A stretch of 64,000 nucleotides of DNA from Chloroflexota bacterium (lineage in GTDB: Bacteria; Chloroflexota; Anaerolineae; Anaerolineales; Villigracilaceae), in NCBI GenBank assembly GCA_016866215.1, contig VGNE01000011.1, positions 1-64,000 on the forward strand, given 5' to 3'. The number at the start of each line of letters is the position of its first letter. The first letter of the stretch is position 1. Below are positions 17,427-25,956 of the stretch, piece by piece. The notes beneath the pieces were generated by a model. That model saw nothing but the letters and a program-made list of their open reading frames with translations. It searched no databases and was not told where the DNA came from. Position numbers and translations under genes: made by a program.

Positions 17427-18371
17427 TTACGGGCAATGAAAACCGAAACCGACTGAGGGATATTCTCTATAATCAGGTTCTGTTAATACGATCGCAAACC
17501 AGCGATTATCATTTTGTGAAGCGGCGCGGTTAAGTTTCCATACGCGAGAAACCGTTTTTGTTCCAGCGGCTTTCAATACAATGGTCTGCGGATTTGAATC
17601 GTTGCCGTCTGATTGAAGCCAGTGATATATGAATTCCAGGGGACCGTTGGTGGTAAAGGTGGCGTAGGCCGTATAGGTGGTATTTGCAGGGCAACCCGTT
17701 AGTGGTTCGCGAGTGACACTCAACTCCATTTTTGTAACGGCGTATTTTTGTTTTATAGAGGAGGAAACTACGATCTCCGTGTAGAAGGCCGCTTGGTATG
17801 CACCCACGCCATAATTGATATTGTCGGGAGTCTGGAGTTTCCACTCGGAGCGATAGGTGCCGTCTGCTGTGGGGGCGATCAATACCAGCGAGATCGGTAC
17901 GGTTTGTCCGGGGCCGACAACTTGCGGCAGGTTGTAAACATAGCCGCCGCCCATAATGTCACCAGACCAATAGACGATCTTGTAGCTGGTATCCCAAACG
18001 CAATTACTTGTGTTGGTGATCTCCCAGGTCTTTGTAAATTGTGTGCCGGGTTTGAAGATCGTCCCATCCACAATGGTTTCGCTCACCAGGCTGGCTTTTG
18101 CACATTCGGCTTTTGAAGTATTCGAAGGCGGGACTGTCGAGGTTAGCAGGACCAGCGGTGTTGGCAACTGGAACGGCGTTTGTGTAGGGATCACAGGCGC
18201 AGAGGGGGTTGCCGTATTTGCAACTTCAACTGTGGTTTGCGCGGCGACGGTCTGCGCGACCGAGGTTTGGATGACGGCTCCCTGTGTGGAGGTATCTGGG
18301 CCGCAGGCGGTAATGAGCAGAACTATGGTTGCACTTATGGAGAACAGTAAGTATTTTATTGATTTAATCAT
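17427..18371 (-). CDS. lipoprotein with NBR1-type Ig-like domain (paralogue 2)
   Basis: 314 residues. A lipobox-like ITACGP follows the signal helix, then a Thr/Val-rich linker, then the NBR1-type Ig domain (FTKTWEITNTSNCVWDTSY, about 105-205). A second, different beta-rich domain (about 210-314) contains Cys pairs and ends in GFGFHCP. The domain order makes this paralogue larger than 3 and 4. Probably surface exposed; ligand unknown. Confidence 0.77.
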   Translation of the reverse strand: MIKSIKYLLFSISATIVLLITACGPDTSTQGAVIQTSVAQTVAAQTTVEVANTATPSAPVIPTQTPFQLPTPLVLLTSTVPPSNTSKAECAKASLVSETIVDGTIFKPGTQFTKTWEITNTSNCVWDTSYKIVYWSGDIMGGGYVYNLPQVVGPGQTVPISLVLIAPTADGTYRSEWKLQTPDNINYGVGAYQAAFYTEIVVSSSIKQKYAVTKMELSVTREPLTGCPANTTYTAYATFTTNGPLEFIYHWLQSDGNDSNPQTIVLKAAGTKTVSRVWKLNRAASQNDNRWFAIVLTEPDYREYPSVGFGFHCP

Positions 18372-18465
18372 TTTTTTCCTTTCATCTACTGGGAATATTA
18401 TACTGTTAAAGCAGAGCGCCCGGAGAACCGAGCGCTCGACCTACTGAATACTCTGTGTGCAGAAA

Positions 18466-19581
18466 TTACGGCGAATAGGTAATCGTCAATGTCACGGGTG
18501 CAAGGATCAGAACATCGTCAATAGTCCCATCGCCATCAGTTAAAGTATCTTTGAATTGCAGACGGATTTGGAAACGCGAGGAGCCTACTGCGCCTTGGAC
18601 CGCGGAGATGAAGCCAGCATCAGAGTAAGGGGCCTCCAATTCGGCAGTATTGCACCAACGAGTGATAGCCCCCACCGCTCCCGGGGGAACAAAGTCGCTG
18701 GCATCCACTACGCCATAGTTTTGCACATAAGCGCGCAGACAACCGAGCGTCGCAAATGGATCGGCACGCACCTGACTCCCGCCCTTTAATAAAATTGATG
18801 CATTTTGAATCGTTGATCCAGAAGGAACTCCTGAAATATCAAAACTTAGGAATGCCTCCACGCCCAGGTTGCTCGAGCTATCCCCGGCGGCTACGGTCAA
18901 CGGATTGACTGAGCCGTCGCTAAGCACTAGCCCACTTTCGCCAGCCATATAAGTTAAGTTAACAGTGTGTGAAGACGCCACGGTATTTGTCGCGGTCGGC
19001 GGGTTTTGTACTTTAATCTGAACATAGAATTTTCCAAACAACACACCCGATCCGTCTCGTAATTTCCAGTTCCCGGTGTAATCGCCGGTGGAGGCGGGAG
19101 CGGTTAAGTTAACTGAAATGTCTATGGTTTGGCCAGGGCTGACGTTGCCAACCAAAGCCTGTGTGGAGGGTCCATTCATAGCGTTGCCATCCGAGAATGC
19201 GATGGCATAGGAAGGTGTCCAGGCACAAGTGCCAACGTTTTTGAGACGCCAGGTTTTTGTGAAGGTTTGTCCGGGCGTCATGATGGTCCCATCCGGGATG
19301 GTGACGTCTGTAATGAATTGCATCACATTGCAGCTTGATGTGGGAGGAGGGGGCGGTGTGTTTGTCAAAACAGGCAGGGGGAGGAAGGTCAGTGTGGCTG
19401 TGACCGGGAGCGGGGTATTGGTGTTTGCTACAAGCGGGGTGGCGCTCAGCAACGCTTCTATAGTTTCCGCGGCGGCGGTCAGGCTTAATCCTTCGCCCTG
19501 GCTTTTCGAAGGCAGGTTACATGCCCCAAGAAACAAGGCGGCAATCATCAACAGATTGAAAAGGCGTGTTTTCTTCTTCAT
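18466..19581 (-). CDS. lipoprotein with NBR1-type Ig-like domain (paralogue 1)
   Basis: 371 residues. Lipobox LGACNLP, Pro/Thr linker, NBR1-type Ig domain (FTKTWRLKNVGTCAWTPSY, about 100-195), then a C-terminal jelly-roll-like domain of about 170 residues (VNLTYMAGESGLVLSDGSV at its start, ending LILAPVTLTITYSP). The added domain resembles the CBM/DNRLRE-type beta sandwiches often found on surface proteins; that assignment is tentative. First gene of the tandem array. Confidence 0.77.
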   Translation of the reverse strand: MKKKTRLFNLLMIAALFLGACNLPSKSQGEGLSLTAAAETIEALLSATPLVANTNTPLPVTATLTFLPLPVLTNTPPPPPTSSCNVMQFITDVTIPDGTIMTPGQTFTKTWRLKNVGTCAWTPSYAIAFSDGNAMNGPSTQALVGNVSPGQTIDISVNLTAPASTGDYTGNWKLRDGSGVLFGKFYVQIKVQNPPTATNTVASSHTVNLTYMAGESGLVLSDGSVNPLTVAAGDSSSNLGVEAFLSFDISGVPSGSTIQNASILLKGGSQVRADPFATLGCLRAYVQNYGVVDASDFVPPGAVGAITRWCNTAELEAPYSDAGFISAVQGAVGSSRFQIRLQFKDTLTDGDGTIDDVLILAPVTLTITYSP

Positions 19582-19660
19582 GATTTTCTTCTCCTTCGTG
19601 ATGAGTGTATTTTACCGCAGGTTGAGTTGGAGCGTTCGCCGCGCATTTCTTAGAAAATGT

Positions 19661-19768
19661 CCCATCATTGCGAGCCGCCGCTCTCGTACTTTGGCGGCGA
19701 AGCAATCTCCTCGTCGAGTTTGGGATTGCTTCGGACAAGAACAAGAACGCCCTCGCAATGACGGATGT
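19661..19768. repeat. palindromic repeat, CATTGCGAG/CTCGCAATG family
   Basis: A roughly 100-bp element in the gap 19582-19852. Outer arms CATTGCGAG and CTCGCAATG, inner arms around GAAGCAATCTCCTCGTCGA and GGGATTGCTTCGG. A second member with the same inner words lies at 63805-63900, there inside a coding frame. I see nothing else in this 271-bp gap. Confidence 0.65.
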
Positions 19769-19852
19769 TTCTTGGTGGAATCAAAATAGGGTGCGCGAGA
19801 ACTCTTGTTTGGGTGAAGCAGGCTAAAGGTCTGGAAAGATGCGATGAGGTTA

Positions 19853-21427
19853 TTATGCGGTTTCCACGTGTGCGCCAGCCATCCACAATCCAAGTTGTTC
19901 GCGAGTGGACTTTTTTGTTTCCACCATTGCGACGATCTGACCGCGATACATGACGGCAATACGATCCGAGAGCGCCATGATCTCATCCAGTTCGGCGGAG
20001 ACGAGCAGGACAGCCGCGCCGTTGTCGCGCATCTTGACGATCACGCTGTGGATATACTCGATGGAGCCAACGTCGAGGCCGCGCGTGGGCTGGTTGGCGA
20101 TGACGAGTTTTACGCTGCGGCTGAGTTCACGCGCCACGATCACCTTTTGCTGGTTACCTCCAGAGAGTTTTCCCGCGTTCACAAATGGAGATGGCGTGCG
20201 CACATCGAATGCGCTGATGAGTCTGCGCGCGTTTTCATCGAGCGCCTTAGGTTGAATCACACCACGCTTGCTAAACGGCGGGTGATAATAATCGCAAAGC
20301 GCCATGTTATCGGCAACGCTGTAACTCATTACCAGGCCATGGCGCTGGCGGTCTTCAGGAATGTGAGCAAGTCCCGTTTCTGTCATGACGCGAGGTGGTT
20401 TTCCTGTGACGTCATGTCCGCTAATGAAGACCTTGCCTCCAGTTGGGTGGCGCAAGCCTGTAAGCGCTTCGGAAAGTTCGGTCTGTCCGTTGCCTTGTAC
20501 GCCGGCGATGCCAAGTACTTCACCGCCGCGCACAAAGAAGGAAACATGATGAACTGTTTCCAGATCACGCTGGTCGCGCACGGAGAGGTTTTCCACTTTT
20601 AGGACAGCCTCTTTTGCTTCGTGGTCTTTCTTATCCACTGTGAGAATCACCTGCCGCCCAACCATCATGTTGGCTAATTGGGCAGAATCGGTTTCCGATG
20701 GAAGAACTGTATTAATGACGCGTCCCGCGCGCATGACGGTGATGCGGTCTGCTATGGCGAGGGCTTCTTTTAGTTTGTGGGTGATGAAGATGATGGACAC
20801 GCCGCGCGCTGTCAGGTCGCGCATGATACGGAAGAGGTCTTCTGCTTCCTGCGGCGTGAGTACTGCGGTGGGTTCATCAAGGATCACGATCTCGGCATTG
20901 CGATACAGGGTTTTGACGATCTCAACGCGTTGCTGCAAGCCTACGGGTAAGTCGCCAACCAACGCATTCGGGTCTGCGTCGAGGCCGTATTGTTTTGAGA
21001 TTTCATTGATTTTTGCCGCGACAGTATTACGGTCCAGTGCGCCGCGTTTGATGGTTTCATCCCCAAGCATGACGTTTTCCGCAACGGTAAAGACCGGAAT
21101 AAGCATGAAGTGTTGATGCACCATACCAATGCCGAGCGAGATGGAATCATTTGGAGAATGGATTGCGGCAGTTTTTCCGTTGACGATTACATCGCCTTTA
21201 TCGGGACGATGCAAACCGTAGATTAGATTCATCAAGGTGCTTTTGCCCGCGCCGTTTTCTCCAAGCAAGGCGTGGATCTCGCCCTTGCGAAGGTCGAAGT
21301 TGACTTTGTCATTGGCAAGTACGCCGGGAAATTGTTTGGTGATGCCTTTGGCTTCCAGAACGATATTTGTTTCGATCCTTCGACGCGGCTCAGGGCGGGC
21401 TTCGCTCAACATGTAGTTTTCAGTCAT
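19853..21427 (-). CDS. ABC importer ATPase, nucleoside/simple sugar type (duplicated)
   Basis: Energises uptake with the two permeases upstream and the BMP lipoproteins. Two ABC modules, each about 240 residues: the first has Walker A GENGAGKS and Walker B IVILDEPTAVL; the second has a degenerate Walker A (GVQGNGQTE) and signature LSGGNQQKV. This asymmetry is typical of the sugar/nucleoside family. Residues 7-20 (LSEARPEPRRRIET) precede the domain and are encoded by an inserted repeat, so the true core starts near IVLEAKGITKQF. Confidence 0.9.
   Translation of the reverse strand: MTENYMLSEARPEPRRRIETNIVLEAKGITKQFPGVLANDKVNFDLRKGEIHALLGENGAGKSTLMNLIYGLHRPDKGDVIVNGKTAAIHSPNDSISLGIGMVHQHFMLIPVFTVAENVMLGDETIKRGALDRNTVAAKINEISKQYGLDADPNALVGDLPVGLQQRVEIVKTLYRNAEIVILDEPTAVLTPQEAEDLFRIMRDLTARGVSIIFITHKLKEALAIADRITVMRAGRVINTVLPSETDSAQLANMMVGRQVILTVDKKDHEAKEAVLKVENLSVRDQRDLETVHHVSFFVRGGEVLGIAGVQGNGQTELSEALTGLRHPTGGKVFISGHDVTGKPPRVMTETGLAHIPEDRQRHGLVMSYSVADNMALCDYYHPPFSKRGVIQPKALDENARRLISAFDVRTPSPFVNAGKLSGGNQQKVIVARELSRSVKLVIANQPTRGLDVGSIEYIHSVIVKMRDNGAAVLLVSAELDEIMALSDRIAVMYRGQIVAMVETKKSTREQLGLWMAGAHVETA
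21379..21415. repeat. CCTTCGAC..GCTCAGGGC repeat in the 5' end of the ABC ATPase gene
   Basis: Plus-strand reading contains CCTTCGACGCGGCTCAGGGC followed by GGGCTTCGCTCAAC. It matches the core words in cysM (62026) and, inverted, trmD (about 27900). It encodes the non-conserved N-terminal residues of the ATPase. Confidence 0.6.
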
Positions 21428-21436
21428 ATCCGCCTC

Positions 21437-22507
21437 TTATTTCTCGTAGGGAACGCCATCTGCGGCGGGTGGTGTGGTTTTGCCGATGATGCCCGTCAGG
21501 ATCAGCATGGTCAGGATGTAGGGCGCCAGGCCAACGATGTAGGAATTCTTGAGGAAGGCCCATTCGGGTAGGATCAATTCGCGGAAGAATTGCAGGTTTA
21601 TTTGCATGGCTTGCGCCGTTCCAAAGACCAGCGAGGCCGCCCAGGCTCCGATGGGTGTCCAGTTGCCGAAAATCATAGCGGCCAGAGAGATAAAGCCGCG
21701 GCCGTTGGTCATAAGCGGCTCGAAAGAAGGGACGGATTGAAGGGTGAAGTACGCCCCTCCCAACCCGGCCATACAGCCACCGATGATGACGTTCGCATAG
21801 CGCATACGCGCCACATTGATGCCGACTGTATCGGCCGCCCGCGGATGCTCACCAACGGCCCGTGTCCGTAGTCCCCAGCGGGTGTAGAACAGCACATAGT
21901 GAGTGATAAAAACAAGCGCGATGGCCGCGATCGTGATCGGCTGTTGGTCGAACATGCGGCCGAAGGTGGGGACATCCGCCAATAGCGGGACACGGATGCT
22001 TGGCAGGATGCCTGGGGCGTGCGGCACGTTGCCCCCAAAGATACTGCCTTCTTCGAAGAACAGTTGGCGGTTCAGAAACCCCGTAATCCCGATCGCCAGA
22101 ATGTTGATGACCGTGCCTCCGATGATTTGATCTACTTTGAATGTGATCGAGAGCGCGGCGTGCAGAAGCGCGAACAGCGCCCCGCTAAGAACGGCCGCGA
22201 TGACGCCGACGATCAAGCTAGGCATCGGCGCGAATCCGAAGATGGAGTTCATATAAATGGAAGCCAGCCATCCAAAGAAAGCGGCGGCCAGCATCATCCC
22301 TTCGATGCCAATATTTACTACGCCTGCGCGTTCACAGTAGATACCCGAAAGTGCGCCCAGCGTGAGCGGCGTAGCCACCGCGATGGTGGTCGCCAGCATA
22401 CTGGTGATGATCACCATCGGCGGTGTTTGATTCTTTCCGATCAGCACAACGACACCGAACAGGATCGCTATAACAAGCGCTATGACACCAAAACGCCGCC
22501 AGTCCAT
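21437..22507 (-). CDS. ABC importer permease (second subunit)
   Basis: A 356-residue membrane protein of the branched-chain/nucleoside permease family, about nine helices. It has GIYCERAGVVNIGIEGMML and, near the C-terminus, FISLAAMIFGNWTPIGAW, the EAA-like coupling loop. It sits 9 bp before the ATPase gene and 10 bp after the other permease, clearly one operon. Confidence 0.88.
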   Translation of the reverse strand: MDWRRFGVIALVIAILFGVVVLIGKNQTPPMVIITSMLATTIAVATPLTLGALSGIYCERAGVVNIGIEGMMLAAAFFGWLASIYMNSIFGFAPMPSLIVGVIAAVLSGALFALLHAALSITFKVDQIIGGTVINILAIGITGFLNRQLFFEEGSIFGGNVPHAPGILPSIRVPLLADVPTFGRMFDQQPITIAAIALVFITHYVLFYTRWGLRTRAVGEHPRAADTVGINVARMRYANVIIGGCMAGLGGAYFTLQSVPSFEPLMTNGRGFISLAAMIFGNWTPIGAWAASLVFGTAQAMQINLQFFRELILPEWAFLKNSYIVGLAPYILTMLILTGIIGKTTPPAADGVPYEK

Positions 22508-22517
22508 ATTGATTCTC

Positions 22518-23669
22518 CTAGCCTCCCCAGCCGCGCGTAAGCACCACGCGTTCTTCGCGAGCGCGCAGGCGGTAGAGATAGCGAATGATTGCCTCGGCAG
22601 CCACTAACAGCAGGATGAGCGCTTGGATGACAGAGATGATGTCCACCGGAATCTGGGTCAGAAACTGCATACGTGTGGCGCCATTGCGCATGGCTCCGAA
22701 CAGAATGGCGGCAATTACCACTCCCAGAGGATGGGTCTTGCCCAGCAGGGCGATGGCAATTGCGTCGAAACCGTAACCAACTGAAAATCCGAGTTCGTGG
22801 CGGTAATTCAGGGCGGTGACTTCGATCGTCCCGGCCAATCCGGCCAATAATCCAGAGAGCGCCATGGTTAGCACAATCGTCCGTTTGACATTGATGCCCG
22901 CGTACTTGGCCGCATCCGGATTGGCGCCAACCGTGCGAATCTCAAAGCCGAGGGTAGTCTTCCACAACAGCCACCAGACCAGGAAGGCAACCAGCAGTGC
23001 CAGCGCAAATCCCCAATGGACGCGGAAACCCTCGAACAGCGGCGGGATGCGGGCGCTCTCCGCGATTGAGGGCGTGCGCGCTACCACGTTAAGGGGATTG
23101 GGATCCTTCATCGGCGCATTGAGCAGAAACGAGGTCATGTTGAGCGCGATGTAGTTCATCATGATCGTGTTAATGACTTCATGTCCGCCGGTATAAGCCT
23201 TGAGCGCTCCGGGGATGGCCGCCCACAACGCCCCGGCCAGCATACCTCCGCCCACCGCCAGTGGAATATGGATGATTGCAGGCAGGGAAATGCCAAGCAG
23301 ATCAGGCAAGGCATAACCAATCAGCGCCGAGACCACCGCGCCGAAGGCCAGTTGCCCCTCCGCGCCGATGTTGAACAGGCCGCCCTTGAATGCTAGCGCC
23401 ACAGCCAGCCCGGCAAAGATGTATGGGGTAGCCCATACAGCCGTTTCACTGAGAGCCTTTGTCGAACCAAAAGCGCCTTGAAAGAGACCCAGGTAGGCAT
23501 AGATTGGATTGCCGCCCGCAAAGGCGATCACCAGGCCGCCCAAGATCATGGCGGTCAGCACAGCCAGTAAAGGCACTAACAACGCATCCATGCTGGCGCG
23601 CAGAATTTGCCTTAGGTCATGGGATTGTGAGGTCGTTTGTTCAGCTGATTTCGCCATCGTTTCTCTCAA
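22518..23669 (-). CDS. ABC importer permease (first subunit)
   Basis: 383 residues, about ten helices, same permease family as its neighbour. FKGGLFNIGAEGQLAFGA and GYGFDAIAIALLGKTHPLG are the conserved cytoplasmic segments. Composition here is higher in G and C than in nearby genes. Together with the other permease it forms the heterodimeric channel of a BMP-dependent nucleoside or sugar importer. Confidence 0.88.
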   Translation of the reverse strand: MRETMAKSAEQTTSQSHDLRQILRASMDALLVPLLAVLTAMILGGLVIAFAGGNPIYAYLGLFQGAFGSTKALSETAVWATPYIFAGLAVALAFKGGLFNIGAEGQLAFGAVVSALIGYALPDLLGISLPAIIHIPLAVGGGMLAGALWAAIPGALKAYTGGHEVINTIMMNYIALNMTSFLLNAPMKDPNPLNVVARTPSIAESARIPPLFEGFRVHWGFALALLVAFLVWWLLWKTTLGFEIRTVGANPDAAKYAGINVKRTIVLTMALSGLLAGLAGTIEVTALNYRHELGFSVGYGFDAIAIALLGKTHPLGVVIAAILFGAMRNGATRMQFLTQIPVDIISVIQALILLLVAAEAIIRYLYRLRAREERVVLTRGWGG

Positions 23670-23686
23670 GCCTCGATTTCTTGCAA

Positions 23687-23722
23687 GAAAGGGGAAAGAG
23701 AGAATTCTCTCTTTCCCCTTTC
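23687..23722 (-). terminator. perfect palindrome between BMP gene and permease gene
   Basis: 18-nt arms GAAAGGGGAAAGAGAGAA and TTCTCTCTTTCCCCTTTC with no loop nucleotides between them. It lies 25 bp downstream of the substrate-binding protein gene. Such hairpins often reduce read-through, giving more binding protein than permease; that role is inferred. Confidence 0.7.
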
Positions 23723-23747
23723 CGTTTACTGCAGGGTCATGCAGATA

Positions 23748-24800
23748 TTACGGCTTGACCGGAGGAACGTTGGTCTGGAGCGAGCCATCCAGCAAAGCCG
23801 CGTTGATCTCTTCCATCTTGGCTTTGACTTCGGCGGGCACTTCGGCATCCAGGTCATGGTACGGCGCGTAACCGCCCTTGCCCAGGAAGTTGCCGCTGGG
23901 GAAGCTGCCTTCCTTGGCCAGTTTGATCAGATCGAAGGTGCCAGGGGTGAGCAACTTCAGGGCGCTGGAGAGCAGGCGCGGGGCCGCCTCGGGCAGGGTG
24001 TAGTACTGGTCGGTGTCCACGCCGATGGCATAGACGCCGCGCTGCGCCGCAGCGGTGACCGCGCCGTTGCCGGTCTTGCCGCCGCCGCCGAAGATCACGT
24101 CGGCATCCTTGTCAATCATCGAGTTGGCCGTCGCTGCGCCCCACTCGGGGTCGGTGAAGGTCTTGTCGAAGCCGACATCGCTGTGGTAAACGATGAAGAT
24201 CTCGATATCGGGGTTGATGTACATCGCGCCGGCGCGATAGCCTTCGCCGAAGCGCCAGACGGGCGGTACCACATCGGTGCCGAACACGCCGCCGATCTTT
24301 TTGCTCTTGGTCATTTGCGCGGCGAGGGCGCCCACCAGGAAGCCAGCCTGATCCTCGGGGAAGACGAGTCCGGCGAGGTTGGCGATATCGTTGGTGGTAT
24401 CTTCATCGTACTGCCAGGCCTGGAACTGATCAACGCCGATGAAGTCCACATCCGGGTACTGCACGGCCGCCGCCGCAGTGGCCTCACCCAGGGCAAAGCC
24501 AACGGTGACGATGACATCATAGCCGGCATCCGCGAAGGTAGAGATGTTCTTGGCATAGTCCTTCGAGTCGGTAGTCTCGATGTACTGGACTATTGCGCCC
24601 AAGTCTGACTCGGCCTGCTTCACGCCTTCCCAGGTGGACTGGTTGAAGGACTTATCGTCAATCTTGCCGACATCCGTCACCATGCCAACGCAGAACACAT
24701 CTGCCTTGGTGCAATCTGCTTCACTGGGCGCACCACCGCAAGCCGCGAGCACCATCGAAGCCACGAGCAACAGGGCTATAACAAAATACAGTTTTTTCAT
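23748..24800 (-). CDS. BMP family substrate-binding lipoprotein 1
   Basis: Captures nucleosides or related sugars outside the cell for the importer downstream. Start placed at ATG 24800 (MKKLYFVIALLLVAS), preceded by RBS AGGAGAAG; the frame is open 16 codons further. Lipobox VLAACGG. The BMP fold has VCVGMVTDVGKIDDKSFNQS-like opening residues and GGGGKTGNGAVTAA. Purine nucleosides are the known ligands of many members, but the ligand here is unproven. Confidence 0.87.
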   Translation of the reverse strand: MKKLYFVIALLLVASMVLAACGGAPSEADCTKADVFCVGMVTDVGKIDDKSFNQSTWEGVKQAESDLGAIVQYIETTDSKDYAKNISTFADAGYDVIVTVGFALGEATAAAAVQYPDVDFIGVDQFQAWQYDEDTTNDIANLAGLVFPEDQAGFLVGALAAQMTKSKKIGGVFGTDVVPPVWRFGEGYRAGAMYINPDIEIFIVYHSDVGFDKTFTDPEWGAATANSMIDKDADVIFGGGGKTGNGAVTAAAQRGVYAIGVDTDQYYTLPEAAPRLLSSALKLLTPGTFDLIKLAKEGSFPSGNFLGKGGYAPYHDLDAEVPAEVKAKMEEINAALLDGSLQTNVPPVKP

Positions 24801-24906
24801 TTTTCTTCTCCTAGAAGAGTAAGGGTTTTCGGCCTGCTTTTTAAGCAAAGCCTTACGACATTACAAGTATATATCTTTATTTTTTATTGTGCAAGCCTGA
24901 ACAATA

Positions 24907-25953
24907 CTAGGGTTTCTCAAACGATACACCCGTCTTGATCTCTCCTTTCCACAGCCCAATCAGCAAAATATCCATTTCCTGTGTCAAACTTTCCGGGAAT
25001 TTCTGATTAAGCGGCACGTACTTAATTTGACTTAATCGCGGCTCACTGATATTTCCATCCTTCAGCCGACGGATCACGTTCTGGACCTCGAAACTGGCTC
25101 TGCCAAAAATAGAGGTCACTACACTGGAACCTGATTCTGCCGGCACCGTTGCCTGATCCCGTTCTGCCCCAATTGCAGGGACATTTGCCTGCGATGCCGC
25201 GCGCAACGCCCCCTGCCCAGTACCTCCACCTGCCGCGAAGATCACATCCACTCCGCGTTGAATTAATTTCTGTGCCGTGTCATATCCCCAGGTTTCATCA
25301 ATAAATAATTTCTCGCTGCTGCCATCCTCGCGATAGATCACCTGGACTTTTATCTTTTCATCTGTAAATTTTGCGCCCGCGCGGAATCCCTCGCAATATC
25401 TCCACATCGAATCAATGCCGGAGGTCTCGCATACCGCGCCGATGATCTGTATTTCTGAAATGCGCGCCGCCAGTGCCCCTGCGACGAATCCCATTTGGTC
25501 TTCCGCAAATGTGACGGGGATAATATTCGGGCGTGTTTCTTCATAAGGCTGGTTCATGCCGATGAAAACAGAGCCAAGATAAAAGTCCGAGGCTCGAAGC
25601 GTTTCGTCGCGCATGCCTATTCCTGTGGTAATGATCACGTCATACCCATTTTCAGCAAAATAGGCGATGTTCTTTTCGTAATCGCGTGTATCCACTGATT
25701 CGATATACTCGATTTGGTCAACGAGTCCATTTGCTTTGGCTTCTTCCAACCCAGCCCATGTATCTTGATTCATGCCATGATCGTTAATGCCAAGGGTATC
25801 TGTCACCAGCCCCGCACAGAAGACATCTTCCCGAAAACAATCTGACGATTGCAGGCAGGCCGAAAGAATAAACACGAAGGACACAAAGTACACAAAGAAA
25901 AAACCTTTGTGACCTTCGTGTACTTTGTGTTTAAAGTCCTTTAGCAAAAGCAT
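24907..25953 (-). CDS. BMP family substrate-binding lipoprotein 2
   Basis: A diverged paralogue of the protein encoded at 23748-24800, with FCAGLVTDTLGINDHGMNQ and AAGGGTGQGALRAA. Lipobox ILSACLQ. The N-terminal residues before it (KHKVHEGHKGFFFVYFVSF) are encoded by an inverted pair of short words, so the signal peptide has been rebuilt by a repeat. It begins 3 bp after the MFS gene stop. Two binding proteins for one importer could widen ligand range. Confidence 0.82.
   Translation of the reverse strand: MLLLKDFKHKVHEGHKGFFFVYFVSFVFILSACLQSSDCFREDVFCAGLVTDTLGINDHGMNQDTWAGLEEAKANGLVDQIEYIESVDTRDYEKNIAYFAENGYDVIITTGIGMRDETLRASDFYLGSVFIGMNQPYEETRPNIIPVTFAEDQMGFVAGALAARISEIQIIGAVCETSGIDSMWRYCEGFRAGAKFTDEKIKVQVIYREDGSSEKLFIDETWGYDTAQKLIQRGVDVIFAAGGGTGQGALRAASQANVPAIGAERDQATVPAESGSSVVTSIFGRASFEVQNVIRRLKDGNISEPRLSQIKYVPLNQKFPESLTQEMDILLIGLWKGEIKTGVSFEKP
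25870..25935. repeat. inverted short-word repeat in the signal peptide of BMP 2
   Basis: AACACGAAGGACACAAAGT...CACAAAG is followed after a few bases by CTTTGTG...CTTCGTGTACTTTGTGTT, an imperfect inverted repeat. It is in frame and encodes the basic and hydrophobic part of the signal sequence. Confidence 0.6.
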
Positions 25954-25956
25954 TTC

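Noticed and set aside
18411-18440. Terminator GAGCGC..GCGCTC after the first Ig-lipoprotein gene
   Set aside because: Only a 6-bp stem with a 12-nt loop and no T run; too weak to call.
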